Below, piece after piece: positions 7,219-15,490 of a DNA stretch of 64,000 nt (position 1 is its first letter; each line of letters begins with the position of its first letter). Under the pieces are notes generated by a model. That model was not told the origin of the DNA, did not search any database, and saw only the letters and a list, made by a program, of their open reading frames with translations. The DNA comes from a bacterium. GTDB lineage: Bacteria > Bdellovibrionota > Bdellovibrionia > Bdellovibrionales > Bdellovibrionaceae. The stretch is from assembly GCA_019752925.1 (NCBI GenBank), contig JAIELP010000002.1:1-64000 (forward strand), in the 5' to 3' direction. A program made the translations under genes and the position numbers.

Positions 7219-8472
7219 TTAATGAGCTCTGGTAACGTGAGCGCCTAGTTTCGACAATTTTGACTCTAGGTTCTCATAACCTCTGTCTAAGTGATAAATA
7301 CGTCCTACAGAAGTTTCACCCTTTGCAACAAGTCCGGCTAAAACTAAAGAAGCGCTTGCTCTTAAATCTGTAGCCATAACCGGTGCAGCAGTTAACTTAC
7401 CTGGAGTTCCACGCACAACCGCTACTTGCGATTTTGGAGTAATGTCTGCACCTAAACGCATTAATTCATTCACGTGCATAAATCTATTTTCAAAAACAGT
7501 TTCCGTAATAACACTCGTACCACGAGCAACCGTCATCAAAGCCATAAACTGCGCCTGTAAATCTGTTGGGAACAATGGATGTGGGGCTGTTGTGATGTCC
7601 ACCGCTTCCCATGTTTTAGTAGGAAATACTTTTACACTATTTGCGCCAGTTTCAATTTTAAATCCGCTTTCACGCATTTTTAAAATTAAAGCTTCTAAAT
7701 CATGTGGCTGACAGTTAATAACTTCTACTTCACCTGAAGTGATCGCACCTGCAATTAGTAAAGTTCCCGCTTCAATACGATCCGGCATAATAGAGTGACG
7801 GGCTGGCGATAATTTTTGTACACCTTCAATTTTAATAACACTTGTGCCATGGCCAGTAATTTTAGCACCCATTTTATTTAGGTAATTGGCCAAGTCTACA
7901 ATTTCAGGCTCTTTAGCTGCGTTTTCAATTGTAGTGATGCCTTCAGCTAGAGTTGCCGCCATCATTAAATTTTCAGTACCGCCTACAGTTGTTTTTTCAA
8001 AAAATACTGTAGCACCTTTTAACTTTTTAGCTTTTGCTAAAACGTATCCATCTTTTAATTCAATTTCAGCACCTAAAGTTTTCATTGCATCTAAATGCAA
8101 ATCAATAGGACGTGTACCGATAGCACAACCACCCGGTAAAGAAACTACGGCCTCACCGTATTTAGCTAAGATCGGGCCTAAGCATAAAATACTGGCTCGC
8201 ATTTTTCTTACTAAGTCGTAATGAGCTTCAAAAGATTTTAGTTTAGCTACGTGAACTTTAAATGTATGGCCCTCACGGTGGCTGTCGCAACCCAAGCTTT
8301 TTAATAACTCAGCTGTTGATTCAATATCTTTTAACACAGGAACGTTATCAAATGTATGTTCACCTTCCGCTAGTAAGGTAGAAAATAAAATCGGAAGTGC
8401 AGAGTTTTTTGCTCCGCTTGCGGCCACTTGTCCGTTAAGTTGAAAGCCACCTTTAATTAACATTTTATCCAT
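7219..8472 (-). CDS. murA: UDP-N-acetylglucosamine 1-carboxyvinyltransferase
   Basis: MurA transfers enolpyruvate from PEP to UDP-GlcNAc, the first committed step of peptidoglycan synthesis, in the cytoplasm. The 417-aa length is typical. The EPSP-synthase-like two-domain fold is recognised from GAKNSALPI at residues 20-28, the catalytic-loop cysteine C116 in GGCAIGTRPIDLH (the residue alkylated by fosfomycin), and FPTDLQAQFMAL late in the chain. It follows prmC by 24 bases and is probably the last gene of rpmE2-prfA-prmC-murA. AAGGA lies upstream of the ATG; a second in-frame ATG lies three codons in. Confidence 0.97.
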   Translation of the reverse strand: MDKMLIKGGFQLNGQVAASGAKNSALPILFSTLLAEGEHTFDNVPVLKDIESTAELLKSLGCDSHREGHTFKVHVAKLKSFEAHYDLVRKMRASILCLGPILAKYGEAVVSLPGGCAIGTRPIDLHLDAMKTLGAEIELKDGYVLAKAKKLKGATVFFEKTTVGGTENLMMAATLAEGITTIENAAKEPEIVDLANYLNKMGAKITGHGTSVIKIEGVQKLSPARHSIMPDRIEAGTLLIAGAITSGEVEVINCQPHDLEALILKMRESGFKIETGANSVKVFPTKTWEAVDITTAPHPLFPTDLQAQFMALMTVARGTSVITETVFENRFMHVNELMRLGADITPKSQVAVVRGTPGKLTAAPVMATDLRASASLVLAGLVAKGETSVGRIYHLDRGYENLESKLSKLGAHVTRAH

Positions 8473-8496
8473 TTGAAAAATCCTTGTTGGATACTA

Positions 8497-9348
8497 TTAT
8501 TGAATGCATTTTACGATTCGATCAAGCCCTGACAAATCTTTTAAAACTTTAACTTCTGAAAACTGTTTAAAGCTTTCACAATGTTGCTTAAAGCGCTCAC
8601 CCTGCTGGTAACCCATTTCAAAAAGCATCATTCCTTTGGGTTTTAAGTAATTTCTGTATTTAGACGACCAGTCGAACAAAGCCTTAAAACCCTGATCTGC
8701 AGCAAAAAGTGCCGCGTGGGGCTCATATTTTTTTACATTGGTTTCTGTTTGGAGGTCGTTTTCGGCTATATAGGGCGGGTTAGCTACAATAATGTCAAAC
8801 TTCTCCGCTTGCGGGTTAAATTCCATGGCGTCTTGTAATTGCAATTGGCTACGCACGGTTAACTCGAGCTTTTCCTGATTGATTTTTAAAAAATTAAAAG
8901 CCTGTTCTGATTTTTCTAAACTCACCAGCTTTGCTAGTTCTGAATTTTTTAAAATTGCAAAGCCGATACAGCCTGTTCCTGCGCCTAAATCTAAAATTTT
9001 AGGTTCGACTAAGTTATGAGATTTAATATAGTTCAGAGCTTCTTCAACGATTTGTTCGGTTTCAGGTCTTGGAATTAAAACACCTTCGCCTACAGCAAAG
9101 TTTTCTCCGTAAAAACCTTTTTCGCCGGTGATGTAAGCTACGGGCTCACCTTGTGATCTGCGTTTTACGAATTCACGGCACGTATTAATTTCGGCTTCGC
9201 TCATGGGTTGTTCGTATTTTAAATAAATTTGAAGTCGATCAATTTTTAGAGCATGAGAAATTAATAGTTCGGCATCTAAACGAGCGGATTCAATTTTTTT
9301 ATCTTTAAAAAACTGAACCGACTTTTCAAATACTTCTTTAAGTTTCAT
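8497..9348 (-). CDS. prmC: Release factor glutamine N5-methyltransferase
   Basis: PrmC methylates the glutamine of the GGQ motif in RF1 and RF2, raising termination efficiency. The 283-aa protein has an N-terminal helical domain (1-80), the SAM-binding motif LDLGAGTGCIG (about 119-129) and the N5-glutamine MTase signature NPPYI (190-194). It starts six bases after prfA, which encodes its substrate, and continues into murA. Confidence 0.96.
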   Translation of the reverse strand: MKLKEVFEKSVQFFKDKKIESARLDAELLISHALKIDRLQIYLKYEQPMSEAEINTCREFVKRRSQGEPVAYITGEKGFYGENFAVGEGVLIPRPETEQIVEEALNYIKSHNLVEPKILDLGAGTGCIGFAILKNSELAKLVSLEKSEQAFNFLKINQEKLELTVRSQLQLQDAMEFNPQAEKFDIIVANPPYIAENDLQTETNVKKYEPHAALFAADQGFKALFDWSSKYRNYLKPKGMMLFEMGYQQGERFKQHCESFKQFSEVKVLKDLSGLDRIVKCIQ

Positions 9349-9354
9349 TATTTA

Positions 9355-10431
9355 TTAGTATGTAGTGGCTTGCTTTTTTAGAGCTTCGGCCTGGAAGTGA
9401 GCAATCAAAGGATCAACTAAATACTCAAGCTGTCCGCTCATCACTTGGTCTAATTGGTGAATGGTTAAACCAATGCGGTGGTCGGTAATACGGGTTTGTG
9501 GAAAATTGTAAGTGCGAATGCGCTCTGAACGATCCCCAGTTCCGATTTGATCTAAGCGTGCATCCGATGCCGCTTTTAAAACTTTTTCGTCTTCAAGCTG
9601 TTGTAGCTTGGTAGCTAAAATCTGGAATGCTCTTTCACGGTTGGCCAACTGTGATTTTCCTTCCTGACAGTGAACTAAAATTCCGGTTGGGTTATGATGG
9701 ATACGCACTGCTGATTCAGTTCTATTTACCGACTGACCGCCGGCACCACTGGCGCGCATAACATCTATAGTAATATCTTTCATGTCGATCTTAACTTCGT
9801 TTACTTCAGCTTCAGGAATTACGGCAACGGTTACTGTAGACGTATGAATGCGGCCAGCTGCTTCTGTTTTAGGAACGCGTTGCACACGGTGAACACCTGA
9901 TTCGTATTTCATTTTAGAAAATACAGCATCGCCCGAGATCATGGCGATAACTTCTTTTGCTCCGCCCACGTTACCGTCCGAATAGGACATCAATTCTGCC
10001 TTCCAGCCTTGATCCCCAGCGTATTTAGCATAGGCACGGAAAAGTTCGTCAGCAAAAAGGGAGGCTTCATCGCCACCCGCTCCGGCGCGGATCTCGAGAA
10101 GAATATTTTTATCATCGTTAGGATCTTTAGGGATTAGTGCAATTTTTAATTGATCTTCTAAAACCGGGAGTGCTGTTTCGAGTTCTTTGATTTCTTCGCG
10201 AATCATTTCCTTCATTTCGGGGTCTGATTCGTTAGTCATCAATTCTTTATTTTCTTTTAAATTGACTGTTTTCTTTTTGAAGTCGCGGTAGAGCACTACG
10301 ATTTTTTCTAAATCAGAAAGCTCTTTCATTAAAGCTCGGTATTGCTTTTGATTTGAAGCAACGTCAGGCCTTTGAAGTGATAAATTCACTTCTTCATATC
10401 TGGATTCAACTTGGTCTAATTTAGAAAACAT
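9355..10431 (-). CDS. prfA: Peptide chain release factor 1
   Basis: RF1 recognises UAA and UAG and triggers peptidyl-tRNA hydrolysis. The protein is 358 aa. The tripeptide anticodon is P-K-T (about 187-189), the PxT type specific to RF1 rather than the SPF of RF2. The catalytic GGQ lies at 231-233 within [16 protein letters not shown]. An acidic coiled-coil domain spans about 1-105. It is directly followed by prmC. It follows rpmE2, with a terminator hairpin between them, so it may also be expressed from its own promoter or by readthrough. Confidence 0.97.
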   Translation of the reverse strand: MFSKLDQVESRYEEVNLSLQRPDVASNQKQYRALMKELSDLEKIVVLYRDFKKKTVNLKENKELMTNESDPEMKEMIREEIKELETALPVLEDQLKIALIPKDPNDDKNILLEIRAGAGGDEASLFADELFRAYAKYAGDQGWKAELMSYSDGNVGGAKEVIAMISGDAVFSKMKYESGVHRVQRVPKTEAAGRIHTSTVTVAVIPEAEVNEVKIDMKDITIDVMRASGAGGQSVNRTESAVRIHHNPTGILVHCQEGKSQLANRERAFQILATKLQQLEDEKVLKAASDARLDQIGTGDRSERIRTYNFPQTRITDHRIGLTIHQLDQVMSGQLEYLVDPLIAHFQAEALKKQATTY

Positions 10432-10460
10432 AGATTTAACTCCTACATAGAATTGATTTT

Positions 10461-10493
10461 AAAAAAACAAAAGCGGCCATATTATGCCGCTTT
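10461..10493 (-). terminator. Terminator after rpmE2
   Basis: On the minus strand the stem AAAGCGGC/GCCGCTTT (10493-10486 with 10477-10470) is followed by TTGTTTTTTT. It lies between rpmE2 and prfA and probably sets the level of ribosomal-protein versus downstream mRNA. Confidence 0.75.
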
Positions 10494-10533
10494 GATTTGT
10501 TGCTCTGATGAACAGAGCTCAATTATGTGAAAG

Positions 10534-10785
10534 CTACTTAGTTGCTTTAGCGTATTTTTTCTTGAATCTGTCGATACGGCCTTCAGTATCCATTACACGT
10601 TGTTTGCCTGTGTAGAATGGGTGAGAAGCTGAAGAGATCTCTACTTTAACTAATGGATATTCTTTTCCGTCAGTCCATTTAACAGTTTCTTTAGAGTCGA
10701 TAGTTGTTGTACCTAAAAATGAGTAGTCGCAAGAGATGTCCTTAAAAACAACTGTTTTAACTTTTGGGTGTAATCCGTCTTTCAT
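10534..10785 (-). CDS. rpmE2: 50S ribosomal protein L31, type B
   Basis: This 83-aa protein matches L31: [19 protein letters not shown] at the start, [15 protein letters not shown] in the middle and [10 protein letters not shown] near the end. It lacks the CxxC zinc pair of type A L31 (only one Cys), so it is the zinc-independent type B. L31 sits at the central protuberance and bridges the subunits. It is the first gene of the rpmE2-prfA-prmC-murA group. Confidence 0.95.
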   Translation of the reverse strand: MKDGLHPKVKTVVFKDISCDYSFLGTTTIDSKETVKWTDGKEYPLVKVEISSASHPFYTGKQRVMDTEGRIDRFKKKYAKATK

Positions 10786-10941
10786 AAATATCCTTTACGT
10801 ATTGATTTCAAAGACTTAGGTGATAGCATAGTGATGAGCACAGGCTCAAGTAAAATATTAAGCAGATTCAATAAAGTGAATTTTGGTTTTTGGGGCTTTT
10901 GTTGCATATAAAATTAGTAATTTCATGTACTTAGGTGATGA

Positions 10942-11628
10942 ATGAAAACAGCAGTGGTTATAGGCTCTACAGGACTTATAGGAACTCATTTAATCCAAAA
11001 ACTGGTCTCTGAGGGCAGTTTCGGGCAAATCCTTGCTCTTTGTAGACCGTCAAAGGGCACCTCAGCGCACGTTTTTAATAATCCAAAAGTTCGTGTTTTA
11101 AGTTTTAATTTTATAGATTGGGACAGCTTAGAGCTGCAAATAAGCTCATTTGCCGGCACCTCGCCCATTAGTTTTTTCTGCTGCTTAGGAACAACCATTA
11201 GCCAAGCCGGTTCCGAAGAAAATTTCAGAAAAGTAGATTTTGAATATGTCGTGCGCTTTGCAAAACTGGCACATTACTGTAAAGCCGAGCAATTACTCAT
11301 TGTTTCGGCTTTAGGTGCAGATAAAAACTCTTCAGTTTTTTATAACCGCACTAAGGGTGAAATGGAGTCTGCAGTCCAAAATGAATTTGATTCTAAAATT
11401 TATTTTTTCAGACCCAGTTTGCTGCTGGGCGACCGCAAAGATTTTAGATTTGGAGAGCGTTTGGCAATTTTAGCTGCGCCGATATATACGCCTTTACTTG
11501 TTGGGCCATTAAAAAAATACCAACCAGTAAAAGCCAAGAATGTAGCGCAAAAAATGGTATTGGTAGCGGCCAAAAAAATTGAAGCACCGTTGTTTATTGA
11601 AAACGAAGAGATCTTAAAACAGGCCTAG
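10942..11628 (+). CDS. NAD(P)-binding Rossmann-fold protein (SDR/TIP30-like)
   Basis: This 228-aa protein begins with the dinucleotide-binding motif GSTGLIGTHL (residues 8-17). FFCCLGTTISQAGSEENFRKVDFE and SALGADKNSSVFYNRTKGEME follow, the pattern of atypical short-chain dehydrogenases of the CC3/TIP30 (HTATIP2-like) type with a YxxxK-like YNRTK. The substrate is unknown. AGGTGAT lies just ahead of the ATG. It is convergent with the next gene; the two stop codons overlap in a shared CTAG at 11625-11628. Confidence 0.8.
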   Translation: MKTAVVIGSTGLIGTHLIQKLVSEGSFGQILALCRPSKGTSAHVFNNPKVRVLSFNFIDWDSLELQISSFAGTSPISFFCCLGTTISQAGSEENFRKVDFEYVVRFAKLAHYCKAEQLLIVSALGADKNSSVFYNRTKGEMESAVQNEFDSKIYFFRPSLLLGDRKDFRFGERLAILAAPIYTPLLVGPLKKYQPVKAKNVAQKMVLVAAKKIEAPLFIENEEILKQA

Positions 11629-12215
11629 AGCCAGCTTTTTTGAGGCCTAGCTGTAATTCCGCTTAAATATTTTTTATGAATTTTATTATAGCGTTTTTTA
11701 TTAAATTTAATTCTTACGTGTTTAATATCTATTAAATACTTTTCGGCTTTCCATACATTTTTTTTACTGAAGCGCCAATCCGACTTCGAATCGTCTAAAT
11801 TCACCATCTGATATCCATTAATACAGCCTGTTTTATCAATATAGGGCTCATAGTAAGACAAAGCCAGATTTCTTAAGGATTTATAAATTGGTTTTCTGCC
11901 GTGCAGGCCTTTATCGCGTGATCTAGCTACTGAACCCCATTTATTATTTTTCTTATAAACGAAAATAACATGATCCAAATCGTCTATACTTTCAAGACTC
12001 ATAACTAAAGGGGGATAACCTTTGTGTTCTAAAATAGCTGCGGCTAAAAATGCAGCCTCTAGGCAGTGCGCGTTTTTTTTAACGTAGGATTGGTGCGCGG
12101 ACTTTAAGGTTTCACCCCTTTTTTCAGCGTTGTATGGAAGTTTCTGCAAAAACCTCTGAACTTTAATAGGATCAGAATATTTTTTTGATAACTCTTTAAA
12201 TATTTTCTTATTCAT
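11625..12215 (-). CDS. Putative transglutaminase-like protein, unknown function
   Basis: This is a basic protein of about 196 aa. The arrangement of Cys in KNAHCLEAAFLAAAILE, His in DDLDHVIFVYKKNNKWG and a later acidic residue recalls transglutaminase-like cysteine enzymes, but I cannot place it in a family with certainty. It has no signal peptide. An in-frame TTG at 12236 exists, but the ATG at 12215, overlapping the upstream stop by eight bases (ATGAATAA), suggests translational coupling and is preferred. It is probably cotranscribed with rho and the preceding membrane-anchored protein gene. Confidence 0.55.
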   Translation of the reverse strand: MNKKIFKELSKKYSDPIKVQRFLQKLPYNAEKRGETLKSAHQSYVKKNAHCLEAAFLAAAILEHKGYPPLVMSLESIDDLDHVIFVYKKNNKWGSVARSRDKGLHGRKPIYKSLRNLALSYYEPYIDKTGCINGYQMVNLDDSKSDWRFSKKNVWKAEKYLIDIKHVRIKFNKKRYNKIHKKYLSGITARPQKSWL

Positions 12216-13086
12216 TCGTCTGTAAGTTAGGAACAATCACGGTTTGTAACTCTAAACAGTCGTTAACTGGAGTAAATTGCAAAATTAATTTATCTTCGCT
12301 GGCAGCTTTAAAAATAAAACTCAGCTCGTTATTTTCGTTACCTTCAATTTTTTCTTCTTCAAGCTTTAGATCGCCGGAAGTTGCTCCCTGGGCCAGTTTT
12401 GTAATAGTTGAAATTTTCTCCGGGCAGCCGATTTCAGAGTCCGGCGTTCCTAATGAAGCCACTCGTCCGCTACTTAAAGACTTTGATAAAATCGAAAAAT
12501 TTCTGGCTTTTAATTCAGGCAAAAGTTTTTCTTTGTATTCGCTGGATTTAATACAAATTTTTTCGTCAACTGAGGTGAAAGATTCGATGTAGGCCTCAAC
12601 CACCGGCTTTGAATTACACACCACCGGTCCCATAGAAAACTCCCAGGCATCCAGAGTTTTTGCATAATTAAGAACTTCAAGAGCTTTGTTTTTATCAGTG
12701 CGGGCCATATAAGCTGCAATATCCACAACTATGTCTGGATACATGCCTTCGCCACGAAATTTGTTCTTTGATTCGAGAGAAAAATAAACTTCACGGCAGT
12801 TTTCTACATTTTTTTTGTATTCAGCGATCATAACGTTTGCATCAGTCGCTGTTACAATTCTATCGGCTGATTTTTGACATTCCGCTTGTAGTGATTCAGC
12901 AATTTGCGCCACTCCGGCAAACTGTTCCTGAGAAGCCTCCGCTACCGCTTCTTGATTTTTAATTTTAGAAAGAGTTTTGTAAGCAAATATTCCCAATAGT
13001 GTTAAAGCTATGCAGGAAGCAACCACTATTGTAATGGTTTTTTTCCTGCTATTTTTAGCATTGTTTGAATCGCCGTTGGTATTCAC
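12208..13086 (-). CDS. Membrane-anchored protein of unknown function downstream of rho
   Basis: This 292-aa protein starts with a polar basic N-terminus (1-17) and one membrane segment (about 18-37, TITIVVASCIALTLLGIFAY). A soluble, probably periplasmic domain follows with several cysteines (about 69, 97, 157, 177, 220, 277). No known domain is recognised. The start is GTG at 13086, six bases after the rho stop, so it may be translated by coupling from rho mRNA. It overlaps the next gene by eight bases. Confidence 0.7.
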   Translation of the reverse strand: MNTNGDSNNAKNSRKKTITIVVASCIALTLLGIFAYKTLSKIKNQEAVAEASQEQFAGVAQIAESLQAECQKSADRIVTATDANVMIAEYKKNVENCREVYFSLESKNKFRGEGMYPDIVVDIAAYMARTDKNKALEVLNYAKTLDAWEFSMGPVVCNSKPVVEAYIESFTSVDEKICIKSSEYKEKLLPELKARNFSILSKSLSSGRVASLGTPDSEIGCPEKISTITKLAQGATSGDLKLEEEKIEGNENNELSFIFKAASEDKLILQFTPVNDCLELQTVIVPNLQTNE

Positions 13087-13092
13087 TGAAGT

Positions 13093-14802
13093 CTACCCGT
13101 TCATGCTCTTTAAGAAATCGGTATTTGTTTTTGATTTTTCTACTTTGTCCATTAAGAACTCCATAGCATCTACAACGTTCATGGGTGCAAGAACTTTTCT
13201 TAAAATCCACAAACGAGTTAAGTCTGCTTTTTCGATAAGAAGATCTTCTTTACGAGTTCCTGATTTATTAATATCTAAGCAAGGGAAAATACGTTTTTCC
13301 ATTAATTTACGGTCCAAGTGAATTTCTGAATTACCAGTACCTTTAAACTCTTCGAAAATAACTTCATCCATACGAGAACCTGTATCAATTAAGGCAGTTG
13401 CGATAATTGTTAAAGATCCGCCCTCTTCGATATTGCGTGCGGCACCGAAGAAGCGTTTAGGTTTGTGTAAAGCATTTGAGTCCACACCGCCTGATAAGAT
13501 TTTTCCAGAAGGCGGAACAACTGTATTGTAAGCACGAGCTAAACGCGTGATAGAATCTAGTAAGATAACAACGTCGTGTTTGTGTTCAACTAAACGCTTG
13601 GCTTTTTCAAGAACCATCTCAGCTACCTGAACGTGACGAGTTGGTGGCTCGTCGAATGTAGAACTGACTACTTCGCCTTTTACCGTTCTCTGCATGTCAG
13701 TTACTTCTTCCGGACGCTCGTCGATCAATAATACGATTAATTTAACTTCCGGATGATTTGTTGTGATGGCATTTGCAATATTTTGCATAAGAACAGTTTT
13801 ACCCGTTCTTGGTGGTGCTACGATCAATGCGCGCTGACCTTTTCCTAATGGCGACATTAAATCTACAATTCTTGTCGTCATTTCATTTGGAATGTGTTCC
13901 AAACGTAACATTTTATTAGGATAAAGCGGAGTTAAGTTATCGAATAAGATTTTATCTTTACTGCCTTCTGGGGCTTCGTAATTTAAAGAATCAACTTTAA
14001 TTAAAGCAAAGTATCTTTCGCCTTCTTTTGGTGGCCGAACTGTTCCTGTTACAAAGTCGCCCGTTCTTAAGCCGAACTTGCGCATTTGTGACGGCGAAAC
14101 ATAGATATCATCTGGTCCTGGTAAGTAATTGTAATCTGGCGACCTTAAAAAGCCGTATCCATCAGGAAGAATTTCTAATACGCCAGAACCAAAAATATCA
14201 CCTAATTTGGCTGCGCGCTTTAAAATTTCGAAAACCATATCTTGGCGACGCATGCCCGCTGCATTTTCAATTTTTAATTTAGTAGCGAGATCAGTTAATA
14301 CTTGAATGTTTTTAGATTTTAAATCTTTTGAATTGAGCCAGCTTTTCTCTTCTTCATTTAAGTTGATGTCAGCAAAGTCGATGTCGGCGTCAGAAGTTGA
14401 TGAAATATTTTGGGGTGGTTGCTCTTCGTCTCTGCGGTCAAAACGCTCTTGTCTGAAATCGCGTCTTTGGTTGTTATTATTATTGTATCTATTTTGATTA
14501 TTATTGTTGTTGCGGTGATTATTGTTATGTCCGCCACCACCGCCATTGTTGAATTTTCTGAACTCACGTCTTGGTTGCTCACCGCCTTGATGTTGTTGTG
14601 GTGGTGGATTGTTTGCTTGGGCTGCAGGAGCTTGTGCTGCTGGCACCGGAGCACTTTCTGCTTGTGGTGCCGGACTTGCAACTACTGGCTCTGGCGCCTG
14701 TTGTGGGGTTTCATTTACTGTGTTTTCGCTGTTGTCAGATTCGCTGGTACTAGATTTTTTTCTACGAGTTTTAGGCTCAATAACAACTTCTTTTTTAGCC
14801 AA
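13093..14802 (-). CDS. rho: Transcription termination factor Rho with Asn-rich N-terminal insertion
   Basis: Rho is a hexameric RNA-dependent ATPase that terminates transcription. The 569-aa protein is about 150 residues longer than E. coli Rho. Residues 1-140 are low-complexity: basic KKEVVIEP start, P/A/Q-rich (35-75), then Gly/Asn/Arg-rich (83-125, with runs of five or six Asn). The Rho N-domain, the RNA-binding OB fold (GYGFLRSP near 215-222) and the ATPase core follow, with Walker A APPRTGKT (329-336) and [15 protein letters not shown]. The start is TTG at 14802, supported by AAGGAG six bases upstream. The N-terminal part resembles prion-like or condensate-forming regions. Confidence 0.96.
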   Translation of the reverse strand: MAKKEVVIEPKTRRKKSSTSESDNSENTVNETPQQAPEPVVASPAPQAESAPVPAAQAPAAQANNPPPQQHQGGEQPRREFRKFNNGGGGGHNNNHRNNNNNQNRYNNNNNQRRDFRQERFDRRDEEQPPQNISSTSDADIDFADINLNEEEKSWLNSKDLKSKNIQVLTDLATKLKIENAAGMRRQDMVFEILKRAAKLGDIFGSGVLEILPDGYGFLRSPDYNYLPGPDDIYVSPSQMRKFGLRTGDFVTGTVRPPKEGERYFALIKVDSLNYEAPEGSKDKILFDNLTPLYPNKMLRLEHIPNEMTTRIVDLMSPLGKGQRALIVAPPRTGKTVLMQNIANAITTNHPEVKLIVLLIDERPEEVTDMQRTVKGEVVSSTFDEPPTRHVQVAEMVLEKAKRLVEHKHDVVILLDSITRLARAYNTVVPPSGKILSGGVDSNALHKPKRFFGAARNIEEGGSLTIIATALIDTGSRMDEVIFEEFKGTGNSEIHLDRKLMEKRIFPCLDINKSGTRKEDLLIEKADLTRLWILRKVLAPMNVVDAMEFLMDKVEKSKTNTDFLKSMNG

Positions 14803-14988
14803 GCAGGGCTCCTTTTCGGGACAATTTACATTTTTTTGGGGTTTTTAAGGTTTATATCCTTGATTTGTTTATTACTAATTTAAATGAGTTTGGATTTAAC
14901 TAATACTTCTAAAGATAGGTTTAATATCGCTTTCATGCCGACCAAAGTCAAATTATTCCGATATGAGTGTCTCATTTTGAAAATTCTT

Positions 14989-15015
14989 TAAATTATTCAA
15001 TGATTTAGCCGATAA
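14989..15015 (+). promoter_or_regulatory. FliA (sigma-28) promoter of the PilZ gene, full consensus
   Basis: TAAA (14989-14992), exactly 15 bases, then GCCGATAA (15008-15015) equals the sigma-28 consensus. The start would be near 15022-15025. The leader then forms AGAGC-TTGCG-GCTCT and carries AGAGG ahead of the ATG at 15053. Confidence 0.75.
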
Positions 15016-15052
15016 ATACCAGAGAGCTTGCGGCTCTAAAAGAGGTTAAAAT

Positions 15053-15418
15053 ATGGATTCAATCGGTTCACCCGCACCACGTACACCACTTTATTTAGAG
15101 GTTTCTTTTAGAAGAAACTACGGTCGTAGTGATGTTGGCGGTACATTAAAAAATATTAGTTTAAGCGGAGCTTTTTTAGAAGTATCTGGACACGACCTTC
15201 GAGTTGAAGAAAAAATTAATCTTACTTTCGTAGTTGGATCGCGCGAAAGAAAAATTGCGGCACAAGTCGTTTGGAAAAACTCTTTGGGTGCAGGAATTAA
15301 ATTTTTGCCAGTGAATAATCGCGATGTGCAAATTGTTGATGATCTTATTTATTACGTAGAATCAAAACGTATGGGCCATCGCGGAATTTTAGACGGCATT
15401 CTTAAAAAAGTTTCTTAA
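15053..15418 (+). CDS. PilZ-domain protein (c-di-GMP receptor)
   Basis: This is a stand-alone PilZ domain of 121 aa. The two c-di-GMP-binding motifs are intact: RxxxR as R21-NYG-R25, and N/DxSxxG as N34-ISLSG39. The family changes conformation on binding cyclic di-GMP and typically controls motility, surface attachment or envelope functions. The sigma-28 promoter upstream implies expression with flagellar genes; in Bdellovibrio sigma-28 is linked to the attack phase (known for the genus, inferred here). It is a single gene with its own terminator. Confidence 0.9.
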   Translation: MDSIGSPAPRTPLYLEVSFRRNYGRSDVGGTLKNISLSGAFLEVSGHDLRVEEKINLTFVVGSRERKIAAQVVWKNSLGAGIKFLPVNNRDVQIVDDLIYYVESKRMGHRGILDGILKKVS

Positions 15419-15436
15419 TCTGCGTTTCCGAAAAAT

Positions 15437-15473
15437 AAAAAAGAGCTGGCGTTTGTGACCAGCTCTTTTTTTT
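15437..15473. terminator. Bidirectional terminator between PilZ gene and LysM gene
   Basis: The stem AAAGAGCTGG / CCAGCTCTTT (arms around 15440-15449 and 15459-15468) is followed by T8 on the plus strand and by a T-rich stretch on the minus strand. It serves the convergent genes on both sides. Confidence 0.85.
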
Positions 15474-15490
15474 AAAATTCAATTAACTTT

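Noticed and set aside
7442..8221. Plus-strand ORFs opposite murA
   Set aside because: murA is unambiguous on the minus strand. The antisense frames have no domain, no SD and cysteine/serine-rich random composition.
10806..10940. Repeat ACTTAGGTGAT (near 10819 and 10929) as a regulatory repeat
   Set aside because: One copy is the ribosome site of the gene at 10942 and the other has no context. Two 11-base matches in AT-rich DNA are not strong evidence.
14410..14883. Long plus-strand ORFs opposite the rho N-terminus
   Set aside because: They mirror the low-complexity Asn/Pro-rich coding DNA of rho. The products are valine/isoleucine-leucine-rich artefacts without ribosome sites.
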